In this document: in pieces, positions 52,716 to 63,300 of the stretch
How positions within the stretch are numbered: the stretch's first letter is position 1
Layout of the letters: each line of letters starts with the position of its first letter
Assembly: GCA_900323505.1 (NCBI GenBank)
Contig: OOIN01000012.1
Coordinates: forward strand, 1-64,000
DNA length: 64,000 nt
Direction of reading: 5' to 3'
Origin: Ustilago trichophora
Lineage: Eukaryota > Basidiomycota > Ustilaginomycetes > Ustilaginales > Ustilaginaceae
Notes under the pieces: generated by a model
The model's input: the letters and a program-made list of their open reading frames with translations, nothing else
Told to the model about the DNA's origin: nothing
Database searches by the model: none
Made by a program: the position numbers and the translations under genes

Positions 52716-54494
52716 CTAGATGAAGGGCAGGATGATGTGACTAGGGTGCTCAGCTGACAAGTGAATATGGTGCTTGCCTCTATTGATGCCTTTGTCGCCG
52801 TCTCCTCCAAATTCCTGCAGGCGCACTTTCTGACCAGACACCTGAACTCTGAGCGACTCTCCTTTCTCGAATTGAATACCCATCGGCCACAGAGAGATCG
52901 GCATCTCCACCACTGTTCCTGGCTGAACCTTGTCTTCGCGGTCGTGTGGATGGAAAGGATAGAGCTCGTGCATGCTGCGTCTCTCATCGATGGCTCTGTG
53001 TGATGCCTTTAGCATGCCAACAGGTCCAAGATAGACGGTCAGATTCGACATCTCGCGCGGCGAGAACTCCTTAAACGAGTCGACAGACACGGATGACCAT
53101 GGCAGATTGAAATTGAGCATCTCCTTGCCTTCTTTGTCCAGCTTGCGGATGATGACGTATACTTCCATATCATCCATATCCTGACACGAGAGGTACAGAT
53201 TGGCGCGCACCAGCCCTGCGAGGGCCTGGTCTTGCTCGAACGTATAAGTGAAGCCTGCAAAGTCGCTACCGCTCTCCGAATCATAGCTGACGACCTCGTT
53301 AGACTGAGGCGCGATCGGCGAGAGCGTGTTGTCATGCTGTAGGAACATCTTGCGGTAGTCCGTTTCCGGCAAGGGGTAGTCTTTTGCTTCGATATAGTGA
53401 ATGGGCTCGACGCCTTCGCCATACTTGAGCAGAGATAGTCGTACTTTCGGCGTGTCCCTCTCCCATCCATTGTTGATCCCTTTCAGGTATCGATCGAAAA
53501 ACTTGGCCAGGTCATCGATGGACTCTTGAACAGCCCACAAGTCGTACCATTCTTGATAAGGATCCCATCGCAGCCACTTTTGTTCGGTTGGAAGTTCGAG
53601 AAAGCCTCGAACGCTGCCCACTGTGTGAACGAGAGCTGAGTATGAGCTGGTGATGTAAGCCGGAATCTTGATCTTGGAGAAATCAGCCCGCTTGTCTTCC
53701 CAGTATGGATTCGAGAGGGGATCGCGTCTGTACATCTCAGGGAAGTTTTCCAGACCATAGCGACTTCGATGCGTATGTTCCTCGATGAAGCCAAAGAGAC
53801 CATAGTCCCAGATGCCTCCTCGAACAAATTGCTCGCGGAAAAGGTCGGAACAGGCCTCCCAAGGAGCTATGCATTTGAGCGATGGGGGTGCTTCCGCAGC
53901 AATGAACCATTGACAGATGGCAAGATGACTGTTGCCGGCCAGAGCGACGCTCCCACTGCACCAGGGTTTCTTCGCCAGTGCCTCGATGACATCGTAGCCA
54001 TCCTGTCCTTCTTGCCTACCCATGATACAGATGTAGCCTTCCGAGTCTCCACCGCCTCTTGCATCGACGTTGACAACTGCGTAGCCACGCGAGCAGAACT
54101 CTGCTGGGTCAGGACCCTCGAACTTTTCCAAGCCGCTCAATGCTCCCTTCGGCACACCTAGGCCGAACGGCATGGGCTTCATCGAAATGATACCGCTGTA
54201 CTTCTTGCCGTAGGGGCTCCAAGCAACAATGGCTGGTACGCGGTTCTCATCTTGAGTGATGTCATCGGTTGAAGCAGGTCGATAGATATCGCAGTACAAA
54301 GTGCAGCCATCGCGCACTCGGATGCCAACGTCGTGCTCCACGATGATGTCGCACGGAAGCGGTCGCGAATCTTCGTACATCTTCCAGCCCTTGGCTAACC
54401 TTTCGGTTTTGCCAGGTTGGAACCCGGCGTAGCCATTTTCACCAACCTTGGGGTGCTTGATGGGCTTGTAGTACGTCTGAACTGGCGGCGTCAT
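52716..54494 (-). CDS. CocE/NonD-family alpha/beta hydrolase (second)
   Basis: With ATG 54494 the protein is 592 residues; the frame is open to an ATG at 54608, giving a possible 38-residue extension. Features: WSPYGKKYSG oxyanion region, NVDARGGGDSEG, nucleophile elbow AGNSHLAICQW with Ser189, a lid, and a C-terminal jelly-roll domain (about 400-590). Same family as the gene at 19705 but clearly diverged, with GNSHLA replacing GISYYAG. Likely an ester or amide hydrolase acting on a small substrate in the cytosol. Its neighbours are an MFS carrier and a PhyH dioxygenase. Confidence 0.9.
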   Translation of the reverse strand: MTPPVQTYYKPIKHPKVGENGYAGFQPGKTERLAKGWKMYEDSRPLPCDIIVEHDVGIRVRDGCTLYCDIYRPASTDDITQDENRVPAIVAWSPYGKKYSGIISMKPMPFGLGVPKGALSGLEKFEGPDPAEFCSRGYAVVNVDARGGGDSEGYICIMGRQEGQDGYDVIEALAKKPWCSGSVALAGNSHLAICQWFIAAEAPPSLKCIAPWEACSDLFREQFVRGGIWDYGLFGFIEEHTHRSRYGLENFPEMYRRDPLSNPYWEDKRADFSKIKIPAYITSSYSALVHTVGSVRGFLELPTEQKWLRWDPYQEWYDLWAVQESIDDLAKFFDRYLKGINNGWERDTPKVRLSLLKYGEGVEPIHYIEAKDYPLPETDYRKMFLQHDNTLSPIAPQSNEVVSYDSESGSDFAGFTYTFEQDQALAGLVRANLYLSCQDMDDMEVYVIIRKLDKEGKEMLNFNLPWSSVSVDSFKEFSPREMSNLTVYLGPVGMLKASHRAIDERRSMHELYPFHPHDREDKVQPGTVVEMPISLWPMGIQFEKGESLRVQVSGQKVRLQEFGGDGDKGINRGKHHIHLSAEHPSHIILPFI

Positions 54495-55369
54495 GATGAT
54501 TTTTGCTTGCAGCTTGCGGAAAGGCGCTTGAAGAACAAGAGAAACTTGGTGTTCCTGCGGCTTTCTACAGTCGTTGGAAGCCTTCGAACGAGCAGCTGAA
54601 ACGACCACTGAAGAACGGAGATAAATTCAAGATTGGGAAGGAAAGGAGCAGCGTGAAGTTTTGGTAGCAGAGACTTCTATTTATTGAAGAGCACCTACAC
54701 CTCATGAGTCTTCTTGGATTTACGGCAACCGCGCTGGCCAGGGTGCCAAAGTGGGGTGAAGTACTAGCCGGTCCATCGTTGCACCGGAGCCGGAGGTGTA
54801 TTGGGTATGCTCGCAAGACCATGTGGGCTGCTTCGAAGAAGACTCTCCCCCCCCATCCAGTACAAATTCGCTGTCCTGGTGGAAGCCTACCAGAAAAGGG
54901 TCCAAGGGTCCACAGTGGCAGCGCAAAGTAACACAGCAAGCTGAGCCCGTCCTTACTTGAGCGTAGGCGGCTCCATTTCAGATGTTGTTCTGACCGGATT
55001 TCTAAAAGCTTTCCGAGGTTGGCGTTGCTCCACCATCCCGGGCCAATTATCTGGTGGAGCCGAACGGCTCATTGGCCTCACCAGGGTCCAGATCCCTCGC
55101 CTTGCTTCCACCAATAATCTGACAATTGTTCTGGGAGGACTGCCAAGGGCTGAACCGGATCAACATTTCGAAAGCCGTGATGATAGAGCCTCCCTCGCTC
55201 AATGTCGCCGATGCGTGCTGGAGGAACTTCGCAAGAGCAAAGCAGGCATGCCTCGGCACACTGCTCTATAAAGATGAGACTTGACAATGGATTGCTGCCA
55301 GCCAGATCCCTCACTTGACTTTCAAACCATATCGCCCACGGACTAGCGACACACACAAGACATATCAAA
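54495..55369. other. Divergent promoter region
   Basis: Separates the hydrolase (leftward) from the PhyH dioxygenase (rightward). It contains GAGCCGAACGGCTC at about 55057, an inverted pair of CCG/CGG half sites with a two-base gap, the type of site bound by some Zn2Cys6 dimers. No gene supported. Confidence 0.5.
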
Positions 55370-56422
55370 ATGGCTCCTACTGCAATCGATGTCAATGTTA
55401 ACGTCCCCGAAGCCTCGCCCTTCAAGGCTGTACTTGGCAAAAGCCTGGCCAACGCGATCGCCAAACCCGCCACGAACACGTACGGCGATTGGCGCGACGA
55501 CTTCTTTCGCGATGGCTACGTCGTTCTTCCGGGAGTGCTCTCTGATGAGAAGGCCAAATACTACCGCAGCAAGCTGCTCGAGTGGATCACTGGCTTCAAT
55601 CTGGGTCTCGATTTGGAGGACGAGTCGACCTGGACTGCCGAACACCTTCCTCAGAGTTTCAAGTCGATGTTCTTGAACTACTGTGCTCCTCACGAGCGCT
55701 TCATGTGGGAAGCTCGTTGCGAGCCCACAGTCATCGAGGCCTTCGCCAAGCTCTACGGCACCGATGAGCTGCTTGTCAGCTTCGACTCGTTCAACATTGG
55801 TCTGCCACGCCGCAAGGATCTTACTTTCAAGCCCTGGCCTCATTGCGACCAGAGTGCGGATCGCAAGGGTCTCGCATGTGTGCAAGGCATCTTGAATCTA
55901 TACAACTCTGGACCTCAGGATGGTGGTCTCATCGTCATGAAGGGGTCTGCTCCCCTCTTCGAGGAGTTCTTTGAGCAACTTCCTAAGGAGAAGCGATTCT
56001 TCTCTCCACACGTTCACAGCGACTTTTACGCTTTCGACGAGGAACAAGTCAAATGGTTCGAAGACCGTGGCTGCCAGCAATACAAGGTGGAGGCCAAGCC
56101 GGGTGACCTCATCCTGTGGGACTCGAGGACCATGCACCACGCTGCGTTCCCAATGGGCAACGAGATTCGAACCGTCATCTACACTTGCTTTGCTCCTGCT
56201 TCGCAAATCTCGCCGCAGGATCTTGCCAAGAAGCAAGCGCTCTTCAACCGTTTCGAAGGTACCACTCACTGGCCTCACTGCAATATGTTTGGTCAGGGCA
56301 AAGCAAAGAAGGACGGTAAGCGCGAGTCGGAGGAAATTTGCCCTCACGAACGAGACGAGCCTGTCGAAAAGCCGATCGTGACCGAGCAGGTCAAGAAGCT
56401 CGCCGGTCTGATTCCTTACTAA
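55370..56422 (+). CDS. Phytanoyl-CoA dioxygenase (PhyH) family protein
   Basis: A 350-residue Fe(II)/2-oxoglutarate-dependent oxygenase. Opening motif DFFRDGYVVLPGVLS, then the iron ligands H158 and D160 (WPHCDQS), a distal His in TMHHAAF (256/257) and a 2-oxoglutarate-binding Arg candidate (R267 in NEIRTVI). The family hydroxylates fatty acyl chains or diverse secondary metabolites, and many fungal members are in biosynthetic or catabolic clusters. No peroxisomal targeting tripeptide is seen (ends IPY). It is divergently transcribed from the CocE-type hydrolase, suggesting a shared promoter. Substrate unknown. Confidence 0.92.
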   Translation: MAPTAIDVNVNVPEASPFKAVLGKSLANAIAKPATNTYGDWRDDFFRDGYVVLPGVLSDEKAKYYRSKLLEWITGFNLGLDLEDESTWTAEHLPQSFKSMFLNYCAPHERFMWEARCEPTVIEAFAKLYGTDELLVSFDSFNIGLPRRKDLTFKPWPHCDQSADRKGLACVQGILNLYNSGPQDGGLIVMKGSAPLFEEFFEQLPKEKRFFSPHVHSDFYAFDEEQVKWFEDRGCQQYKVEAKPGDLILWDSRTMHHAAFPMGNEIRTVIYTCFAPASQISPQDLAKKQALFNRFEGTTHWPHCNMFGQGKAKKDGKRESEEICPHERDEPVEKPIVTEQVKKLAGLIPY

Positions 56423-56994
56423 GTCTTGTCCCGTATCACTAGTTGGTCTTCCAAGCATTTTCCGTTCTGTTCCTGGACCCCGTATCTTATTCCAAGCTCT
56501 TGAAATCCAATCCAAAGACGTTCAAGATTGCTTCAATTACTTGAGGCCGCGCTTCAAACGTGAAGATCCGATTGCTTGAGGACTCTCCTGTATATCTGAT
56601 GTAATGGTTCGAGAGGCCATCAAAGGTTGCGTCTTTGGATTCCCTCTCTCTCGATAAGGGTCGTACGATGCGCTCTGGCCACTTTGATTCTGACTCAAGG
56701 TCTGTTTGGGGCAAAGGAAACAACGAGGCTCGAACCACGCCAGCTAACGAGTCAAAATTGACGCAAGCCATGGGTAAATGAATTCGATGTGGACAATAAT
56801 TGTTATTTGCTTGTTGCAGTCAAGCAACGATGATTCGCGGCAGTTGTGTTGATCAAGGATGTTGTAATGAGCAGGTGTAGTGCTCTTATGCCCAATCAAA
56901 CACGGATCGATCTTCAAATTTCAGACAGTGACATGCTGGAAATCAGAAAAGGATATGTTAAGAATTGCAGCCGATCTCTTTACATTAGAGTACA
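56423..56994. other. Convergent 3' intergenic region
   Basis: Between the 3' ends of the PhyH gene and the nitrate transporter. It should hold both polyadenylation signals. No coding sequence. Confidence 0.5.
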
Positions 56995-58773
56995 TTACAC
57001 GCCGTACTTTCCGGGCAGAAGCACGGCGAAGAAAGGAAGCACTGCACCAGCGTTGACGACACCGGCGATCCAGAACTTTGTTCCTAATGTCTTTCGACTA
57101 CGGGCGCCTGGAACTGCGAGGAAGATGCCCAAGTAGAGCAGGCCGCCGAGGTTACCCGCTGCTCCAACCAGACCAGAAACGGTTCCGATTGCCGAAGGGC
57201 AAATGATGGCGGGGATACCATAGTTGGCACCGTTTGCGAGGAAGCCGGTAGTACCGATCAGGAAGATGAACCACAGCACGCCGGAAAGCGTTGGATCACG
57301 GTTGCAGTAGATGCCCAGGCCGATCATGGCGATACCTTGCGAGAATGCGGTTGCGAGCAGCCAAATGACACGACCGCGCAGACCGTATTTGGAGAAGAGG
57401 ATGTCGGAAACGACGCCACCAAGAGGACGAGCGTACAAGTTGAGTAGGCCGTACAACGATGCGGCGTACGCTGCGTCGATTGCGGTGAATGTTTTTGACG
57501 CAAACAGCGTGGTGATGAGTCCAGGAAGTGCTGCATCCATGGCAGTCTCGAGACCAAAGGTCAGGAGGTAGCACATGAAGCACATCCAGACACGTGGGTC
57601 CGAGAGGATGACAATCAACCTTGGCAAGGTCAGTGGCTCGGATTGGGCCGTGTCCACAGTGGCGACGCGCTTGCCCTCGGTGCCAGGGTAGGGCTCGCGG
57701 AAGTCAGAGATCTTGGCAGGCGCTTTCTCGTTGTCAGCAGTTCGACGTTCGTATTCAGCTCGTTCGGCCGAGTCGAGCTGTACGTCTTCTCCTTGAGCAA
57801 TGGCGATGGCGGTTCCGCTGAACTGGTGTCGTTGGCTCCATTTTCCCGCAGGGTGATCCTTACCAAAGATGAGAATCATCGATGCAATCAGCAGAAGACA
57901 GGGCACTGGAAGAGTGGGGAAGCATACACGCCAAGCAAGGTGAGGCGACAAGCCGGCCGCACGGAATCGATCAAAGAGACCAATCATGGCAGCAATCGTG
58001 ACACCGCCACCCATGTTACCCCAGCCTCCAGCGAATGCATTGGCTGTACCGACCACCGACTTGTCGAAGAACGTCGAAACCCATGCCTGACAGCAGACGA
58101 AAGTTGCGCCAAGAATGCTGATGAAAAATCGCACCGTGTAAAGCCCTCCTGCTGTGGTCACGACGGCAGCGAGGCCAGATGGGATCGCACCGATGATCAG
58201 CAAAGCTGCCATGACTTTTCTTGGGCCAAATCGATCACACGCAGGACCGGCAACAAGACGCACGATGGCGGTACCGCCCAACGAAGCCATGTTGGAATGC
58301 GTCACCTGAACGCTCGTCAGTTTGAGGTCTTCTTTGACAGCCTCGGGTACGAGCGGACTGAAGGCAAACCAACTGAGGAACGCCACAAAGAATCCAAGTG
58401 TCGAGAGCCAGAACGAAGTCGAGTAGACATCAAAGACACGGAATATGGGGAAGGTGTACGATTTGCCGTTGAGAGGGTTGATCTCGGCGGCTCGCCACAG
58501 CGACGACCATTTGAATTTATGGTACCCGAAATCTTTGAGGTCCTGGTCCTTCTTCTCTTGTTCGGTCAGATATGGTTCTGAAGTGACGACACCGCCGGTG
58601 TTAGTGCCCATGCGGAGGATGGAGGCCATGCCATGGTGCTGGTCAACAGGCGAAGCGATGGCCTCCTTGAGCTCGAGGTCGACCTTTGAATCGTTGGAGG
58701 TACCAGAGCTGTCTGACGCCTTTGGCATTGGCAAGACATCGTCCGCCCGCTTGTTGTTAAATGACTCTGTCAT
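56995..58773 (-). CDS. Nitrate/nitrite transporter (NNP family MFS)
   Basis: With ATG 58773, 592 residues. A 12-helix nitrate/nitrite porter with both nitrate signatures: AGGWGNMGGG and GAAGNLGG. It also has the expected GPACDRFGPRK motif A loop and a large cytosolic loop near residues 315-375, as in fungal NrtA/CrnA proteins. It imports nitrate and possibly nitrite at the plasma membrane. It is divergent from the nitrite reductase gene at 60388 across a GATAAG-rich promoter, the usual fungal nitrate-assimilation arrangement. The frame is open upstream to 58872; the chosen ATG starts MTESF. Confidence 0.96.
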   Translation of the reverse strand: MTESFNNKRADDVLPMPKASDSSGTSNDSKVDLELKEAIASPVDQHHGMASILRMGTNTGGVVTSEPYLTEQEKKDQDLKDFGYHKFKWSSLWRAAEINPLNGKSYTFPIFRVFDVYSTSFWLSTLGFFVAFLSWFAFSPLVPEAVKEDLKLTSVQVTHSNMASLGGTAIVRLVAGPACDRFGPRKVMAALLIIGAIPSGLAAVVTTAGGLYTVRFFISILGATFVCCQAWVSTFFDKSVVGTANAFAGGWGNMGGGVTIAAMIGLFDRFRAAGLSPHLAWRVCFPTLPVPCLLLIASMILIFGKDHPAGKWSQRHQFSGTAIAIAQGEDVQLDSAERAEYERRTADNEKAPAKISDFREPYPGTEGKRVATVDTAQSEPLTLPRLIVILSDPRVWMCFMCYLLTFGLETAMDAALPGLITTLFASKTFTAIDAAYAASLYGLLNLYARPLGGVVSDILFSKYGLRGRVIWLLATAFSQGIAMIGLGIYCNRDPTLSGVLWFIFLIGTTGFLANGANYGIPAIICPSAIGTVSGLVGAAGNLGGLLYLGIFLAVPGARSRKTLGTKFWIAGVVNAGAVLPFFAVLLPGKYGV

Positions 58774-60387
58774 GATGACGATGAATGAGAGAGCCACGAC
58801 GACGACGGAGATGCTGCTGTGAAGCAGAGCAGAAATCTGTGAGGACCTTTGGTTAGAAAAAGAAAGCAACAATGGATTTAAGAATCGGCAGAGGTGTGAT
58901 GCCGCCTATATACTAGAAATGGCGCTCTGGTGTAGGCGCGAGGCATGCAAGTGAAAGGAGACCCTCAGACACTTGCCATGCAGTGCCCCTACTGTACCGT
59001 TCGTCGAACAAATTGCATCTGATGAGCACCAATCGCTGCAAGGCTGCAAGTCAGCTTGTCAGCTCGAGATAAGACAAGGCGAGGCGAGGTTTAGTCGGAT
59101 CTAAGTTGAAAATCAATCTCTCGTGACCCGAATCTCTGCCGGGCACAATAGGGCTGATAGGAGATAGGAGGAAAACTCCGCAGGCGTTCAGCATTCATAG
59201 GCTTCTGATGGCAAGTTTGAAGACTCGAGCCAAGTCGAGTGCACATTTCTTTCTGACGATCATGTTCCAGAGGGCGGATTGCACTTGCTGCGTCCTTTCC
59301 CTGCTTGTTTCTTTAAAGATGCTTATGCACCTCAATGATTTGTGTTGAGCGATAAGGGGAATTGAGAAAGTATCTTGGCACATTTGCAGCCGCTCGACCA
59401 ATCAGATCCATTGAGGCGGACAGTAACGTGTCGAACCATTCTCGGCTGCTGCAACGGACCAGAGACACCGGACAAGAATCTTGAGAGTGCTGCAAGTCGT
59501 GGCTTTGATAGTGTCGACGCACGATCCGCCACACTGCCAGCTCACCAAGAATGCCCTAGTGCCTCAAGAAATATGGGTGTGCGTGCGATAAGAGCCTCTC
59601 GGGTAGCAGTACGAACCCCTTTCTTCTGGGTGTAGGGAGCGTGGAAAAGGGCTCGATCACAAACTTGTGCGAGATAAGACGACGAGAGCTGTTGTGTGCG
59701 GCGTAAGCGGAGATTGCGTCTATGTTGCATCAAGAGAGATTGTCGCTGATGGAAGAAATGCTTATCTTGACAGAAAAAGGACATCTACCAAGGCAAGCGG
59801 CCAATCAGAGTCGGTCTATTGAGTGCGCTTATCAGCGGGATGTTTCTCGGCCATGGTAGCCACGTGGCTAATCTCTGATACCGTACTGTACAGTACTACT
59901 GTACTGTAGCTGTCACCCAGCGCTGTTTGACTTGGAGAATTTTGCCCAAAAATTCAAATTTGACGCTCTTTATCCACAGCTTCAGAAGACATACACGGTG
60001 TGTGAAAAGATCAATCTTATCAGTCAGGCTTCCACACAGCCCGTTGTTGCATGATGAACATTCCCCGCCTATGCTAGCAATCGTGTTGTCAGGCTAGACC
60101 TTTGTTTGTCAGTCTGGCCAAGCTGATTCTGTGGATTGGGAGACCAGAGCAAACCAGTGCCACTTCGTTTTTGACCTCCCACTCCAAGCTTTTCGTACTC
60201 GAACTCTTCTCCTGATCTTACCTCCTTCCTAGTACTTGTCGTTATTGGCTCATGCCTTCATCCTCAATCCCTTACCAATCCTTCCAACATAACTCCTCCT
60301 CGGCACTCTACTCATCAACACCATCTTCTCCTTTAAACGCTGTCAGGAACGACTTGATTGTCATCTCTTCACACCAATCATTCTAAG
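58774..60387. promoter_or_regulatory. Bidirectional nitrate-assimilation promoter with seven GATAAG sites
   Basis: GATAAG, the binding core of AreA/Nit2-type GATA factors that relieve nitrogen repression, occurs at 59068, 59351, 59587 and 59673 (plus) and at 59761, 59828 and 60016 (as CTTATC). About 0.8 would be expected by chance. Short GTACAGTA-type palindromes occur near 59883-59906. No gene is present. Confidence 0.85.
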
Positions 60388-63300
60388 ATGGCGCCCGTAC
60401 CAACAGAGACAGCGGTCTGGACTCCTTCTGAGGCGACGAGCTCAGCCTCAGCATCCACCAGAGCTACGACGCCTGAGCTTTCCCTTGCAGTCAAGACCAA
60501 GAAAAAAGCTTGCGTTGTCGGTCTCGGCATGGTTGGCATCGCCTTCATCGAGAAGCTGCTCAAATATGATCTCCAGGCCGCAAGAGACGAATGGGAGGTC
60601 ACGGTGTTTGGCGAGGAGCCTCTTGTCGCATACAATCGTGTTGGTCTCACCCAGTACTTCGCCAATCGCTCCATTGATTCTCTCTATCTCAATGAGCTGG
60701 CTTGGTATAGCTCGCACGCCAAAGGCAAGCTCACCTATCACCTTTCCGATCCGGTAGTCGCCATTGATTCTGAGAACAAGACCATCCGCACCAAACGCGG
60801 TGTCGAGTTCCAATACGACGAGTGTATCCTCGCGACTGGCTCCAACGCCTCGCTGCCGCCCTATATCAGTCGAGATCAGTTCTTCTCTACAAAAGGCACT
60901 TTTGTCTACCGCACCATTCAAGATCTCGACGATATCATCGCATACGCCGCCGAGGCACCACGCACAATCGGTCGGCGCATACGAAAGGCCGGTGTCATTG
61001 GAGGTGGCCTACTCGGCCTTGAAGCCGCCAAAGCTCTCTTGGATCTCGAAGAAGTAGATCAAGTAGTGCTCGTGGAGCGCAACCGTTGGGTCCTGTCTCG
61101 ACAGCTCGACCAGGAGGGTGGAACCCTCGTGCTTCAGAAGGTCCGAGATCTTGGCGTCGAAGTTTTGCTTCAGGCTCGTGTCCGCGACCTGATCTGGAAC
61201 CAAGAGGGCCGCCTCACAGCAATGTTGATGCAGGGCAATGACGGTCTTCCAGACGAGCCTTTTGACATCGACATGCTCGTGTTCGCCGTCGGTATCAGTC
61301 CCAGAGACGAGCTCTCCAAGGTTGTTCCTGGGCTCGCTACTCAGAAGAGGGGCGGCGGCTTTATCGTAACTGACCAGCTCGCGACAAGCATCCCAAACGT
61401 CTATGCCATCGGGGAGTGCGCATCGTTCCAAGACCAAACATATGGTCTTATCGCTCCGGGTATCGAGATGGCCGAAGTGCTCGCCTTCAATCTCACAGAG
61501 GGCCCGCATCACGCCATGCGTAAGATGAAATCACCCGACGTGTCTACCAAGCTCAAGCTGATGGGCGTCGATGTGGCTTCCTTCGGCGACTTTTTTGCGG
61601 ACCAAGGCAAGATCACTAAACCACTGCCTGGAAGCAGATCACGAAGAGCCAAAGCCGACAGCTCTGATGCTCTCTCCATGTCCCCCGAGGAGATCAAAAG
61701 CTCGGTCAAGGCCCTCACCTACCGCGATCCATTTTCTGACGTCTACAAGAAATACATCTTTACCGCCGACGGCAAGTATCTGCTCGGTGGTATGATGGTC
61801 GGAGACGTCAAGTACTACGTCAAGCTGGTGGCGCTCTGCAACAAGGGTGCAGCGATCGAAAAGCCTCCTGCTGAGCTGATCATCGGCGCTAAAAAGGAGG
61901 GCGAAGAGGAAGGTGATGACCTGCCTGACGAAGCTCAAGTCTGCAGCTGTCACAACGTGACCAAGGGCGACCTGATCCGCTGTGTCAAGGTTGGTGGAGT
62001 ACGATCCGTGGGCGAGATGAAGTCTTCCACCAAGTGCGGTACAGGCTGCGGAGGCTGTCTGCCACTCAGTCAGAGCATCCTCAACAAGGCGCTCAAGGAA
62101 GCCGGTGTCGAGATCTCGAACCACCTTTGTGGCCACTTTGCCTACACCCGACAGGAGCTCTACCAGATCATCAAGTTCAAGAAGCTGCGCGATTTCACTT
62201 CGGTGATGAAGTCGGTCGGCAAGAAATCCGACAGTCTCGGCTGCGAAGTTTGCCGGCCAGCCATCGGCTCCATCTTGTCGTCGCTTTACAACGATTGGAT
62301 CATGAATCCGCAGCAACGACAGACGCAGGATACCAACGATCGTTACCTTGCCAACATGCAGCGCGATGGTACGTACTCGGTGGTGCCGCGCATGGCCGCG
62401 GGTGAAGTGACTCCTGCTGGTCTCATCGTCATTGGACAGGTATCAGAGGAATTTGGCCTCTACACCAAGATCACTGGTGGACAGCGAATCGACATGTTTG
62501 GCGCCAAAAAGCAGGATCTGCCCGCCATCTGGGAGAAGCTCGTCGATGCCGGCTTTGAATCAGGACACGCCTACGGCAAAGCGCTCCGAACGGTTAAGTC
62601 TTGCGTAGGAAGTACGTGGTGTCGGTACGGTGTCGGCGATTCTGTCGGTCTGGCGCACGAGCTTGAGACGAGATACAAAGGTCTTCGAGCTCCACACAAG
62701 TTCAAGGGGGGCGTCTCGGGCTGTGTTCGTGAGTGCGCCGAGGCTCAAGGTAAAGACTTTGGCCTGATTGCAACCACCAAAGGCTGGAACATCTATGTGG
62801 GTGGAAACGGTGGTGCAAAGCCTCGCCATGCAGAGCTCATCGCTGAGGACGTAAGTCGCCGTCAAGCCATCAAGATCCTCGACCGATTCATTCTCTTTTA
62901 CATCCGCTCTGCTGACAAGCTCGAACGTACAGCGCGATGGATCGAAAAATACCCCGGCGGTCTCAAAGGTCTGAAAGAGGTGATTGTGGACGACAAGCTT
63001 GGCATTTGCCAAGAGCTTGAACGAGAGATGGAGGTTCTCGTGGGCACCTATCACTGCGAATGGACAAAGGTGGTGCGTGACCCTGTTCGCCGGAAAGCTT
63101 TTCGTCAATTTGTCAATACAGACGAGACACAGGCCGTGTCAGAAAAGCTGTCGGAGCGAGACCAGCAGCGACCCATTGACTGGCCGGTTGAATCAGGTCC
63201 GCTTCACTTTAGCATCCTTGATGTTGTAAAGGACGCGGTGTGGGAATGGCGGCCCATCTGCAAATACATGGATCTCGACCCGCAGATCGACGCACCATCC

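Noticed and set aside
57643..58581. Long plus-strand open frame of 312 codons
   Set aside because: Antisense to the nitrate transporter, whose signatures and membrane helices identify the coding strand.
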